Positions 55,930-64,000 of a DNA stretch of 64,000 nt are shown piece after piece; position 1 is the first letter of the stretch, and the number at the start of each line of letters is the position of its first letter. A program made the position numbers and the translations under genes. This stretch comes from Methylobacterium durans. GTDB lineage: Bacteria; Pseudomonadota; Alphaproteobacteria; Rhizobiales; Beijerinckiaceae. The notes under the pieces are model-generated. The model had not been told where the DNA came from. It did not search any database and was given only the letters and a program-made list of their open reading frames with translations. Where the stretch lies: positions 3,023,501 to 3,087,500 of the forward strand of contig NZ_CP029550.1 of the NCBI RefSeq assembly GCF_003173715.1. Direction: 5' to 3'.

Positions 55930-56430
55930 TCAGCCGCCCATCACCAGAGCCCAGTAACGCCGGTAGCGGGTCGTGGGAGCGTCGGAGCGGGCGATGCCGA
56001 TGCGCCGGATCTGCGGGATCAACATGTTGCGGTTGTGCTCGGGCGAGGCCTTCCAGCGGGCGAAGACGTCCTCGAAGGTTTCGGACCCGGCGGACAGGTT
56101 CTCGGCGGCGTGTGCGCGGCCGAGGCCGGCCTGCGACATCCGCGAGGTGAAGGTGCCGCCGAGATCGTGGCTGAGGCGGCCGGCGCGCGCGTTCGCGGTG
56201 GCTTGGTACGAGGCCGCCTTCACGAGGCCGGCATCGACGGTAACGGGACTGAGCCCGTGCAGGGCCCGGTAGCGGGAGATCGCGGCGGCGGCCGCCTGCT
56301 CGTCGAGGATCACGAGGCTCGTCGGCGCATCCGCCCCTGGCAGGATCGACGGCGAGCCGCAGCCGGCCAGCGAGAGGATCGCGGCCGCGAGAAGGGCCGT
56401 ACGGAGGGGGACGGAGGAGGGGTGGGGCAT
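55930..56430 (-). CDS. CAP-domain (SCP/PR1) lipoprotein
   Basis: A 166-residue protein. The N-terminus has a signal with lipobox (LSLAGC), so it should be attached to the membrane. A compact CAP domain follows: LVKAASYQATANARAGRLSHDLGG, HAAENLSAG, VFARWKASPEHNRNMLIPQIRRIGIA, and the last strand YRRYWALVMGG. These proteins are envelope-associated; enzymatic activity is not proven. The start at 56430 is set by the signal peptide. Confidence 0.85.
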   Translation of the reverse strand: MPHPSSVPLRTALLAAAILSLAGCGSPSILPGADAPTSLVILDEQAAAAAISRYRALHGLSPVTVDAGLVKAASYQATANARAGRLSHDLGGTFTSRMSQAGLGRAHAAENLSAGSETFEDVFARWKASPEHNRNMLIPQIRRIGIARSDAPTTRYRRYWALVMGG

Positions 56431-56732
56431 CGGCCGTGCGGGGAAGCGTGTGGAACTGCCACCGCCTTTCGGGCGCGATGCGGCGAAAGCGGGGCGGGAG
56501 ACCGGCGGCGTCCATCGCGCAGCCATCCTGTGGCCGGCGGGGCACGCTGCGAGGAGAGCGGCGGAGAGGAGCTTTGTCCGCGGGACGCGCCCCGCCATCG
56601 GGCCTCCGAGGCCGGGTTCCCGGGCGCGCCTTGTCTGCGGATTGTGCGCAATCTAAAATGGTTCCGCGACTCGCCCGCGCGGCCCTCCCGGTTCGGGGCG
56701 GCCGGCTCTCGGCCCATCACCGGAAGGTCCCC

Positions 56733-57715
56733 ATGCTGCGGTCTGTCCTCCTCAGCGCCCCCATCCTCGCCAGTTGCGTCCTGGCCGGGCCGGTGTCCGC
56801 TCAGGACGCGGATCCGGGCGCGATCGTGAACGCGCTGGTCGCGGCCGGCGGCAATCAGCCGAAGGTGCGGGCGAGCGGGGCCAAGGGCGTCTGCGTCAAG
56901 GGCAGCTTCACGCCGACGGCCGAGGCCGCGGGCCTCTCGAAGGCGCCGCACTTCGCCAAGGCCGTGCCGCTGACGGCCCGTTTCTCGATGGGCGGCAGCA
57001 ACCCCAAAGTGTCGGACAAGGCCAAGCCGATCACGCGAGGCTTCGCGATGCGCCTGAGCGACCCGGCCGGCGACATGGTCTTCGTCGTCATCTCGGCGCC
57101 GGTCTTCTCGACGCGGACGCCGCAGCAACTCCTTGAATTCGCGACGGTGCGCGCCCCCGGCCCGACGGAAAGCCCGACGCGGAGAGGATCAAGGCCTTCG
57201 GCGCAGCGAACCCGGAGACGACGCGCCAGGCTGCCTGGCTCAATGCACGTCCCGTCCCGGCGAGCTTCGCCGGCGTCGATTATTGGGGCGTGCATGCCTA
57301 CACGCTGACCAACGCCAACGGCGATGCGACCGTCGCGAAGCTGAAATGGGTGGCGGCGGCCGGGCAACTCGGCCTGAGCGACGACGAGGCGAAGGCGAAA
57401 CCCGACAGCTTCTACGCCGACGAGTTGAAGGAGCGCCTCTCTCAGGGTCCCGCACGCTTCGACCTCGTCGCCGTGCTGGCGGAAACGGGCGATACCACCA
57501 ACGATCCGACCGTCGCGTGGCCCGAGGAGAACCGGAAGACGGTGAAGCTCGGCACCGTGGCGATCACCGCCTTGGAGCCGGATGCGACCTGCGATGCCGG
57601 GACCTTCGATCCGGTCGTGGACCTGCCCGAGGGCGTCGCCGGACCGGCTGACGATCCGATGTTCGCGATCCGCTCGCCCGCCTACGCCGTCTCCCTGTTC
57701 CGCCGGACGAACTGA
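56733..57715 (+). pseudogene. Catalase-family (SrpA-like) secreted protein, frameshifted
   Basis: From ATG 56733 (GGAAGG upstream) a signal peptide (SAPILASCVLAGPVSAQDA) leads into a catalase-fold domain (VRASGAKGVCVKGSF, VPLTARFSMGGSNPKVSD, RGFAMRLSDPAGDMVFVV). At CCC 57161-57163 the frame breaks, and the rest (DGKPDAERIKAFG to RSPAYAVSLFRRTN with the proximal Tyr) continues one frame over. One extra C would restore a protein of about 327 residues. In the place where catalases have the distal His (H-A-K-G) this sequence reads G-A-K-G, so peroxidase activity is doubtful even if the frame is whole. Confidence 0.8.
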
Positions 57716-57878
57716 GGCGGGACTGGCGCGCGACCGCACCGGCTTCGCTCAGCGCTGCCGCTTCTCAAAGGGGCTTGAAGGCGGTTCGCGGACCCGACGG
57801 TGCGGTTCGAACGATCGCGGCGCCCGCTCGACGAAGCGAGAGGCTGAAGCGAAGTCCGGTTCTGATGTTCGGAAAACG

Positions 57879-57955
57879 TGGCGCGGGCGACGGGGCTCGA
57901 ACCCGCGACCTCCGGCGTGACAGGCCGGCACTCTAACCAACTGAGCTACGCCCGC
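57879..57955 (-). tRNA. tRNA-Asp (anticodon GUC)
   Basis: A 77-base tRNA on the minus strand: acceptor GCGGGCG / CGCCCGC with discriminator G and encoded CCA, D arm AGCTCAGTTGGTTAGAGT, anticodon arm CCGGC-CTGTCAC-GCCGG with GTC, and T loop GTTCGAGCC. It separates the catalase-like gene from the nuo operon. Confidence 0.97.
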
Positions 57956-58301
57956 GTGGCGTGGCCGCCTCATGCGGCGACGGCCGGGGTTTAGGTGCGC
58001 GGCCGGGGGCTGTCAAGCAGCCGGCGGCAGAATCACGGCCCGGCTCGCGCAGGACGGAAGATTCGCCGGACGCGCCCGGTCAGCGCCCGCGACAAGGCCT
58101 CCTGCGCCGATCTGCCATCTCCCGCGCCGTTGCTGGTATACCATGTCACGGGGGCGGAGCGTTGTGCGACGCGCAACGCTCTTGTTTCACCCGAACCGCT
58201 CGTCTAAGCCTCGCGCCGTGCGCTCTCTGGCATTGGAGAAATTCCATTCGCCGAGGATGACGGGAGCGCCCGCGGTCCCACACGAGCACGAGAGGCCTCG
58301 C

Positions 58302-58667
58302 ATGACCGGCCTGCTGGCGGATTATCTTCCGCTCATCGTTTTCATCGGCGTGTCGCTGTTCATCGCGGTGGCGCTGCTCGTGGCGCCTTTCCTCGTGGCC
58401 TACAACAGCCCCGATCCGGAAAAGCTCTCGGCCTATGAGTGCGGCTTCAACGCCTTCGACGACGCGCGCATGAAGTTCGACGTGCGCTTCTATCTGGTCG
58501 CCATCCTGTTCATCATCTTCGACCTCGAAGTGGCCTTCCTGTTCCCCTGGGCCATCACCTTCGGGGAGCTTGGCTGGTACGGCTTCTGGTCGATGATGGT
58601 CTTCCTCGGCGTGCTGACGGTCGGCTTTGTCTACGAGTGGCGCAAGGGCGCCCTCGAGTGGGACTGA
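58302..58667 (+). CDS. nuoA: NADH-quinone oxidoreductase subunit A
   Basis: A 121-residue membrane subunit with three helices: [39 protein letters not shown] and [16 protein letters not shown]. The conserved loop [24 protein letters not shown] has the Cys and acidic residues near the quinone site. AGAGG precedes the ATG. First gene of the complex I operon, its promoter lying in the gap after tRNA-Asp (57956-58301). Confidence 0.96.
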   Translation: MTGLLADYLPLIVFIGVSLFIAVALLVAPFLVAYNSPDPEKLSAYECGFNAFDDARMKFDVRFYLVAILFIIFDLEVAFLFPWAITFGELGWYGFWSMMVFLGVLTVGFVYEWRKGALEWD

Positions 58668-58716
58668 GCCGGATTTGAGAGACCAGCACCCGAGCCGCAC
58701 ACCCTCCGAGGCATTC

Positions 58717-59304
58717 ATGGCCCTCACCACCGACTTCTCCCGCGCCCCCACGATCGCGCCGCAGCCCAAGGGCATCATCGATCCCGCCACCGGCCGGCCG
58801 ATCGGCGAGAACGACCCGACCTTCCTGTCGATCAACAGCGAGCTCGCCGATCGCGGCTTCCTCGTCACCTCGGCGGACGAGCTGATCAACTGGGCCCGCA
58901 CCGGCTCGCTGATGTGGATGACCTTCGGGCTCGCCTGCTGCGCGGTCGAGATGATGCAGATGTCGATGCCGCGCTACGATTGCGAGCGCTTCGGCTTCGC
59001 GCCCCGCGGCTCGCCGCGCCAATCCGACGTGATGATCGTGGCGGGCACGCTCACGAACAAAATGGCTCCCGCGCTCCGCAAGGTCTACGACCAGATGCCG
59101 GAGCCCCGCTACGTTATCTCGATGGGCTCCTGCGCGAACGGCGGCGGTTACTACCATTATTCCTACTCGGTGGTGCGCGGCTGCGACCGCGTCGTGCCCG
59201 TCGACATCTACGTGCCCGGCTGTCCGCCGACCGCGGAGGCGCTGCTCTACGGCGTGCTCCTGCTGCAGCGGAAGATCCGCCGCACCGGCACGATCGAGCG
59301 CTGA
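58717..59304 (+). CDS. nuoB: NADH-quinone oxidoreductase subunit B
   Basis: A 195-residue subunit carrying cluster N2: ligands in [24 protein letters not shown] and [12 protein letters not shown]. The N-terminal 35 residues before the conserved core are a usual alphaproteobacterial extension. The ATG at 58717 has GAGG upstream; the gene starts 49 bases after nuoA. Confidence 0.97.
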   Translation: MALTTDFSRAPTIAPQPKGIIDPATGRPIGENDPTFLSINSELADRGFLVTSADELINWARTGSLMWMTFGLACCAVEMMQMSMPRYDCERFGFAPRGSPRQSDVMIVAGTLTNKMAPALRKVYDQMPEPRYVISMGSCANGGGYYHYSYSVVRGCDRVVPVDIYVPGCPPTAEALLYGVLLLQRKIRRTGTIER

Positions 59305-59316
59305 GGCACGGCCGCG

Positions 59317-59964
59317 ATGACGAACGGCATCTCGATCCTTCCGCACACCCAGCCGGAGAGCGGCGACGCCGCGCTCCAGGCCCTCAGCGACCGCGTCGCG
59401 GCGGCGCTGGGCCCCGCGATCGTCGAGCGGCGCATCGCCTTCGGCGAGCTGACCCTGATCGTGCAGGCGAGCGACATCGTCTACGCGCTGACCTACCTGC
59501 GCGACGACCCGGCCTGCGCCTTCCGCTGCTTCATCGACATCTGTGGCGCCGATTATCCGGCCCGCGCGAAGCGCTTCGACGTCGTCTACCACCTGCTCTC
59601 GCTCCGGCATAACAGCCGCATCCGCGTGAAGGTTCAGACCGACGAGACGACGCCGGTCCCCTCCGTGATCGAGGTCTTCCCGGCCGCCAACTGGTACGAG
59701 CGCGAGACTTACGACCTCTACGGCATCCTGTTCTCGGGCCACCCGGACCTGCGCCGCCTCCTGACCGATTACGGTTTCGAGGGACACCCCTTGCGCAAGG
59801 ACTTCCCGCTGACCGGCTTCGTCGAGGTCCGCTACGACCAGGACGAGGCGCGCGTCGTGTACGAGCCCGTGAAGCTCACCCAGGAATTCCGCAACTTCGA
59901 CTTCCTGTCGCCGTGGGAGGGCACCGAGTACGTGCTCCCCGGCGACGAGAAGAAGTCGGTCTGA
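59317..59964 (+). CDS. nuoC: NADH-quinone oxidoreductase subunit C
   Basis: A 215-residue 30-kDa subunit. [20 protein letters not shown], the long signature [38 protein letters not shown] (residues about 130-165) and the C-terminal [16 protein letters not shown] are visible. It is a single protein, not fused to NuoD. Only 12 bases separate it from nuoB. Confidence 0.97.
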   Translation: MTNGISILPHTQPESGDAALQALSDRVAAALGPAIVERRIAFGELTLIVQASDIVYALTYLRDDPACAFRCFIDICGADYPARAKRFDVVYHLLSLRHNSRIRVKVQTDETTPVPSVIEVFPAANWYERETYDLYGILFSGHPDLRRLLTDYGFEGHPLRKDFPLTGFVEVRYDQDEARVVYEPVKLTQEFRNFDFLSPWEGTEYVLPGDEKKSV

Positions 59965-59974
59965 GGAGATCCCG

Positions 59975-61165
59975 ATGACCGAGCACAACATCCGCAACTT
60001 CGCGATCAATTTCGGGCCGCAGCACCCGGCCGCGCACGGCGTGCTGCGCCTCGTGCTCGAGCTCGACGGCGAGATCGTCGAGCGCGTCGACCCGCATATC
60101 GGGCTCCTGCACCGGGGTACCGAGAAGCTGATCGAGTACAAGACCTACCTGCAGGCGACGCCCTATTTCGACCGGCTCGACTACGTCGCGCCGATGAACC
60201 AGGAGCACGCCTTCTGCCTCGCCATCGAGAAGCTCCTCGGGCTCGAGGTGCCGCGGCGGGCGAAGCTCATCCGGACGCTGTTCTGCGAGATCGGGCGGTT
60301 GCTCTCCCATCTCCTCAACGTCACCACGCAGGCGATGGACGTCGGCGCGCTGACGCCGCCCCTGTGGGGCTTCGAGGAGCGCGAGAAGCTGATGATCTTC
60401 TACGAGCGAGCCTCAGGCGCGCGGCTCCACGCCAATTACTTCCGGCCGGGCGGCGTGCACCAGGACCTGCCGCCGAAGCTCATCGACGACATCGAGGCCT
60501 TCTGCGAGACCTTCCCGCAGGTCGTCGACGACCTCGACAACCTCGTCATGGCCAACCGCATCTTCAAGCAGCGCAACGTCGACATCGGCATCGTGACGGT
60601 GGACGAGGCGATGCAATGGGGCTTCTCGGGCGTGATGGTGCGCGGCTCCGGCATCCCGTGGGACCTGCGCAAATCGCAGCCCTACGAGGCCTACGAGGAG
60701 ATGGAGTTCGACATCCCCGTGGGGAAGAACGGCGACACCTACGATCGCCAGGTGATCCGCATGGAGGAGATGCGCGAATCCGTGCGCATCATGAAGCAGT
60801 GCATCGCCAAGCTCCGCGAGCCTGCCGGCCAGGGTCCGATCGCGGCCCTCGACGGCAAGGTGGCGCCGCCGCCGCGGCGCGAGATGAAGCGCTCGATGGA
60901 AGCGCTCATCCGCCACTTCAAGCTCTACACCGAGGGCTTCCACGTGCCGGAGGGTGAAGTCTACGCCGCCGTCGAGGCGCCCAAGGGCGAGTTCGGCGTC
61001 TATCTCGTCTCCGACGGCACCAACAAGCCCTACCGCTGCAAGATCCGCGCGCCCGGCTTCGCCCATCTCCAGGCGATGGACTGGATGTGCCGCGGCCACA
61101 TGCTGGCCGACGTCTCCTGCGTGCTCGGCACGCTCGACATCGTGTTCGGCGAAGTGGACCGCTGA
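59975..61165 (+). CDS. nuoD: NADH-quinone oxidoreductase subunit D
   Basis: A 396-residue 49-kDa subunit: [20 protein letters not shown] at the start, [32 protein letters not shown], and the end [23 protein letters not shown] with IVFGEVDR. It builds the quinone pocket together with NuoB. GAGGAG lies just upstream of the ATG, ten bases after nuoC. Confidence 0.98.
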   Translation: MTEHNIRNFAINFGPQHPAAHGVLRLVLELDGEIVERVDPHIGLLHRGTEKLIEYKTYLQATPYFDRLDYVAPMNQEHAFCLAIEKLLGLEVPRRAKLIRTLFCEIGRLLSHLLNVTTQAMDVGALTPPLWGFEEREKLMIFYERASGARLHANYFRPGGVHQDLPPKLIDDIEAFCETFPQVVDDLDNLVMANRIFKQRNVDIGIVTVDEAMQWGFSGVMVRGSGIPWDLRKSQPYEAYEEMEFDIPVGKNGDTYDRQVIRMEEMRESVRIMKQCIAKLREPAGQGPIAALDGKVAPPPRREMKRSMEALIRHFKLYTEGFHVPEGEVYAAVEAPKGEFGVYLVSDGTNKPYRCKIRAPGFAHLQAMDWMCRGHMLADVSCVLGTLDIVFGEVDR

Positions 61166-61179
61166 AGGCTATTTGAGAG

Positions 61180-62496
61180 ATGGCAAACCGCAGACTAGCC
61201 CCCGCCGCCGAGCAGCCCGCGAGCTTCGCGTTCACCCCGGAGAACGCCGAGTGGGCGCAGGGGCAGATCGCCAAGTACCCGGAAGGCCGCCAGGCCTCCG
61301 CCGTCATCCCGCTCCTCTGGAAGGCGCAGGAGCAGAACGGCGGCTGGCTGCCCCGAGCCGCGATCGAGTCGGTCGCGGACCAGCTCGGCATGCCGCATAT
61401 CCGCGTGCTCGAAGTCGCGACCTTCTACACGATGTTCGCGCTGGAGCCGGTCGGCCGCTACTGGATCCAGGTCTGCGGTACGGTGCCGTGCGATTCCTGC
61501 GGCTCCCGCGAGTTGAAGGCGATGCTGCACGAGCGGCTCGGGCCTCCCGGCCACGTGAGCCCGGACGGCAACTTCTCCTGGCTCGAGGTCGAGTGCCTCG
61601 GCGCCTGCTGCAACGCGCCGATGGCGCAGATCAACCACGACTATTTCGAGGATCTGACGCCCGAATCCCTCGGCAAGCTGATGGACGATCTCGCGGCCGG
61701 GCGCCCCGTGAAGGTGGGCTCGCAGATCGGGCGCACCTCGTCCGAGCCGCAGGGCGCGGTGAACACGCTGCAGGACCCCGGCCTCTTCGACGGTTCCCGC
61801 ATCGGCGCGTGGCGCAAGCGCTTCGAGAACGGCCACGACGGCATCGCGGCCAACGACGAGGCCGCCTCCAGCGAGCATCGGGCCGCCAGCGAGCCGAAGC
61901 CGGCGAAACCCGATGCCGGCCGGCCAGTCGAGCGGCCGATCGCCGACGCGCCCGCCCAGCGTGCCGCCGAGGGTGAGACGCCCGTGAAATCCGGTGATCA
62001 GGCGGATGCGGCCGACCGGTCGCAATCGACCGCCCAGCACGGGGCAGCGAAGCCGGCTGAGCGCGCCGCCGCGGACGAGCCGGCGGCGGCCGAGGCCGGC
62101 GCGCAATCGGCCCTCAGGCGCGACGAGGTTCCGCCCCAGCCTGCCGCCTCCGGCGCGAGCGAGGGCGAGATCGCGGCCGAGGCCGAGGAGAGCCGCATCG
62201 AGGCGAAGCTCGCCGAACTGCCGAAGGACGCGAGCCCCGAGCAGAGGGCGGATGCCGTCGGCACGAGGCCCGCGGGTCTCGACGCGGCGCGGGCCGGTCA
62301 GCCCGACGCGCTGACGCGCATCAGGGGCATCGGACCCGGCAACGAGCGCCGCCTGCACGCGCTCGGTATCTACCATTTCGACCAGATCGCCGCTTGGACC
62401 CGTGACGAGATCGCCTGGGTCGGCACCTACCTCGCCTTCCCCGGCCGGATCGACCGCGAGGATTGGGTGGGGCAGGCCAAGGCGCTGAGCCGCTAG
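61180..62496 (+). CDS. nuoE: NADH-quinone oxidoreductase subunit E with long C-terminal extension
   Basis: A 438-residue protein. Residues about 1-200 are a normal 24-kDa subunit with [2Fe-2S] cluster N1a ligands in CGTVPC and CLGAC. Residues 200-370 are a low-complexity Ala/Glu/Pro-rich linker. Residues about 370-438 ([20 protein letters not shown] and onward, [20 protein letters not shown]) form a helix-hairpin-helix-like domain of a type seen at the end of some ribosomal L21 and NuoE proteins in alphaproteobacteria. The core fits complex I; the role of the extension is unknown. Confidence 0.93.
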   Translation: MANRRLAPAAEQPASFAFTPENAEWAQGQIAKYPEGRQASAVIPLLWKAQEQNGGWLPRAAIESVADQLGMPHIRVLEVATFYTMFALEPVGRYWIQVCGTVPCDSCGSRELKAMLHERLGPPGHVSPDGNFSWLEVECLGACCNAPMAQINHDYFEDLTPESLGKLMDDLAAGRPVKVGSQIGRTSSEPQGAVNTLQDPGLFDGSRIGAWRKRFENGHDGIAANDEAASSEHRAASEPKPAKPDAGRPVERPIADAPAQRAAEGETPVKSGDQADAADRSQSTAQHGAAKPAERAAADEPAAAEAGAQSALRRDEVPPQPAASGASEGEIAAEAEESRIEAKLAELPKDASPEQRADAVGTRPAGLDAARAGQPDALTRIRGIGPGNERRLHALGIYHFDQIAAWTRDEIAWVGTYLAFPGRIDREDWVGQAKALSR

Positions 62497-62513
62497 GGCA
62501 GGGGGACGTCGAC

Positions 62514-63815
62514 ATGCTCTCCGATCAGGATCGCATCTTCACCAACCTCTACGGCCTGCACTCGCCGGGCCTGGAGGCTGCCAAGCAGCGCGGGGCCTGG
62601 GACGGCACCAAGTTCCTCCTGGAAATGGGCCGCGACTGGATCATCGAGGAGATGAAGGCTTCGGGGCTGCGCGGCCGCGGCGGCGCCGGCTTCCCGACCG
62701 GGCTCAAATGGTCCTTCATGCCCAAGAAGTCCGACGGGCGCCCGCATTACCTCGTGGTCAACGCCGACGAGTCGGAGCCGGGCACCTGCAAGGACCGGGA
62801 GATCATGCGGCACGACCCGCATCTCCTGATCGAGGGCTGCATGCTCGCCTCGTTCGCGATGAACGCGCATGCCTGCTACGTCTACATCCGCGGCGAGTAC
62901 GTCGCCGAGAAGCATGCCCTGCAGCGCGCCGTCGACGAGGCCTACGAGGCCCGCCTCGTCGGCCAGGACAACGTGCACGGCTACCCCTTCGACATCTACG
63001 TCCACCACGGGGCGGGCGCCTACATCTGCGGCGAGGAGACGGCGCTCATCGAGAGCCTCGAGGGCAAGAAAGGCATGCCGCGCCTCAAGCCCCCGTTCCC
63101 GGCCAATATGGGCCTCTATGGCTGCCCCACGACGGTCAACAACGTCGAGTCGATCGCGGTGGCCGGCACCATCCTGCGCCGCGGCGGCGCGTGGTTCGCG
63201 GGCCTCGGGGGCAAGAACAACACCGGCACGAAGCTGTTCTGCGTCTCCGGCCACGTCAACAAGCCCTGCAACGTCGAGGAGGAGCTCGGGATCACCTTCC
63301 GCGAGCTGATCGACAAGCATTGCGGCGGCATGCGCGGCGGCTGGGACAACCTGCTCTGCTCGATCCCCGGCGGCTCCTCGGTGCCGCTGGTGCCGGCCGA
63401 GCAGATCATCGACGCCAAGATGGACTTCGACACCCTGCGCAACCTCGGCTCCGGCCTCGGCACCGCGGCGGTGATCGTCCTCGACAGATCCACCGACATC
63501 GTCCAGGCGATCGCCCGCATCGCCTATTTCTACAAGCACGAGAGCTGCGGCCAGTGCACGCCCTGCCGCGAGGGCACGGGCTGGATGTGGCGCGTGATGC
63601 TGCGCATGGCGGAAGGGCGCGCCCAGAAGCGCGAGATCGACATGCTGTTCGACGTGACGAAGCAGATCGAGGGCCACACGATCTGCGCGCTCGGCGACGC
63701 CGCGGCCTGGCCGATCCAGGGCCTGATCCGGCACTACCGTCCCGAGATCGAGAAGCGGATCGACCGCTACAGCGCCAACCCGCACAGCGACCCCGTGCCG
63801 ATGGCGGCGGAGTGA
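62514..63815 (+). CDS. nuoF: NADH-quinone oxidoreductase subunit F
   Basis: A 433-residue 51-kDa subunit. The FMN/NADH sites [32 protein letters not shown] and [19 protein letters not shown] and the [4Fe-4S] cluster N3 ligands [15 protein letters not shown] plus the distant Cys in HTICALGD are complete. It takes NADH and passes electrons to NuoE and NuoG. The start at 62514 has GGGGGA upstream. Confidence 0.98.
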   Translation: MLSDQDRIFTNLYGLHSPGLEAAKQRGAWDGTKFLLEMGRDWIIEEMKASGLRGRGGAGFPTGLKWSFMPKKSDGRPHYLVVNADESEPGTCKDREIMRHDPHLLIEGCMLASFAMNAHACYVYIRGEYVAEKHALQRAVDEAYEARLVGQDNVHGYPFDIYVHHGAGAYICGEETALIESLEGKKGMPRLKPPFPANMGLYGCPTTVNNVESIAVAGTILRRGGAWFAGLGGKNNTGTKLFCVSGHVNKPCNVEEELGITFRELIDKHCGGMRGGWDNLLCSIPGGSSVPLVPAEQIIDAKMDFDTLRNLGSGLGTAAVIVLDRSTDIVQAIARIAYFYKHESCGQCTPCREGTGWMWRVMLRMAEGRAQKREIDMLFDVTKQIEGHTICALGDAAAWPIQGLIRHYRPEIEKRIDRYSANPHSDPVPMAAE

Positions 63816-63855
63816 TCACGCCCGCCGCGATGCAGTTCGAGACTGAGAAGCACGT

Positions 63856-64000
63856 ATGACCAAGATCGTCGTCGACGGCACCGAGGTCGATGTCCCGGCC
63901 GAGTACACCCTGCTCCAGGCCTGCGAGGTCGCGGGCGCGGAGATCCCGCGCTTCTGCTTCCACGAGCGGCTGTCGATCGCCGGCAATTGCCGCATGTGCC
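63856..64000 (+). CDS. nuoG: NADH-quinone oxidoreductase subunit G (start only)
   Basis: The first 48 codons ([20 protein letters not shown] and onward) give the N-terminal [2Fe-2S] ferredoxin fold with the first Cys ligands in [19 protein letters not shown]. The gene continues beyond the window. Confidence 0.95.
   Translation, partial: MTKIVVDGTEVDVPAEYTLLQACEVAGAEIPRFCFHERLSIAGNCRMC

Overview
The window is high-GC alphaproteobacterial DNA, most likely a Methylobacterium or close Rhizobiales relative. The basis is the gene content and order of the core part: divK-pleD, rpmG, rnr with DUF983, glnA-glnB-nnr, tRNA-Leu, tig-clpP-clpX-lon, tRNA-Val, tRNA-Asp and nuoA-G. It also rests on Rhizobiales-type families such as EipB, DUF3572, DUF992 and a long NuoE. 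No species is assigned.

Positions 1 to about 22,660 are an accessory region rich in insertion sequences. It opens with an IS701-family element next to the end of an IS1182-family element. An exopolysaccharide group follows: two GT4 glycosyltransferases, an ExoY-like sugar-phosphate transferase, and a GH16 glycanase with DUF4214 repeats. Next comes a regulated module: an XRE repressor-like gene, a palindromic operator pair, a divergent gene, an HNH-nuclease fusion and a small basic protein. Decayed IS3 and IS21 elements follow, then a few small secreted or hypothetical proteins. A tightly nested stack IS630 / IS701 / IS1182 / IS701 follows, in which every junction is a CTAG tetramer. The accessory region ends inside gspF, of which only the C-terminus survives.

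Positions 22,900 to 64,000 are core-like. The first part carries DUF992, PilZ, a collagen-like secreted protein, an Orn/Lys/Arg decarboxylase, small envelope and regulatory genes, eipB, dinB-DUF3572 and the cell-cycle pair divK-pleD. Next are rpmG, an MFS transporter, a Nudix hydrolase, DUF983 and rnr. After a short AT-rich stretch with small genes and a toxin-domain remnant comes nitrogen control (glnA, glnB) and NAD(P)HX repair (nnr). A multicopper-oxidase-like protein without trinuclear copper ligands and the protein quality-control cluster (tig, clpP, clpX, lon) follow. The window closes with the complex I operon, cut off at the start of nuoG.

A striking property of the sequence is that several otherwise normal genes (rnr twice, the multicopper-oxidase-like gene, a catalase-like gene, a helix-hairpin-helix gene) are broken by what looks like the loss of one base in a G or C run. 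This may be a sequencing artefact rather than biology and should be settled before any of them is called a pseudogene.
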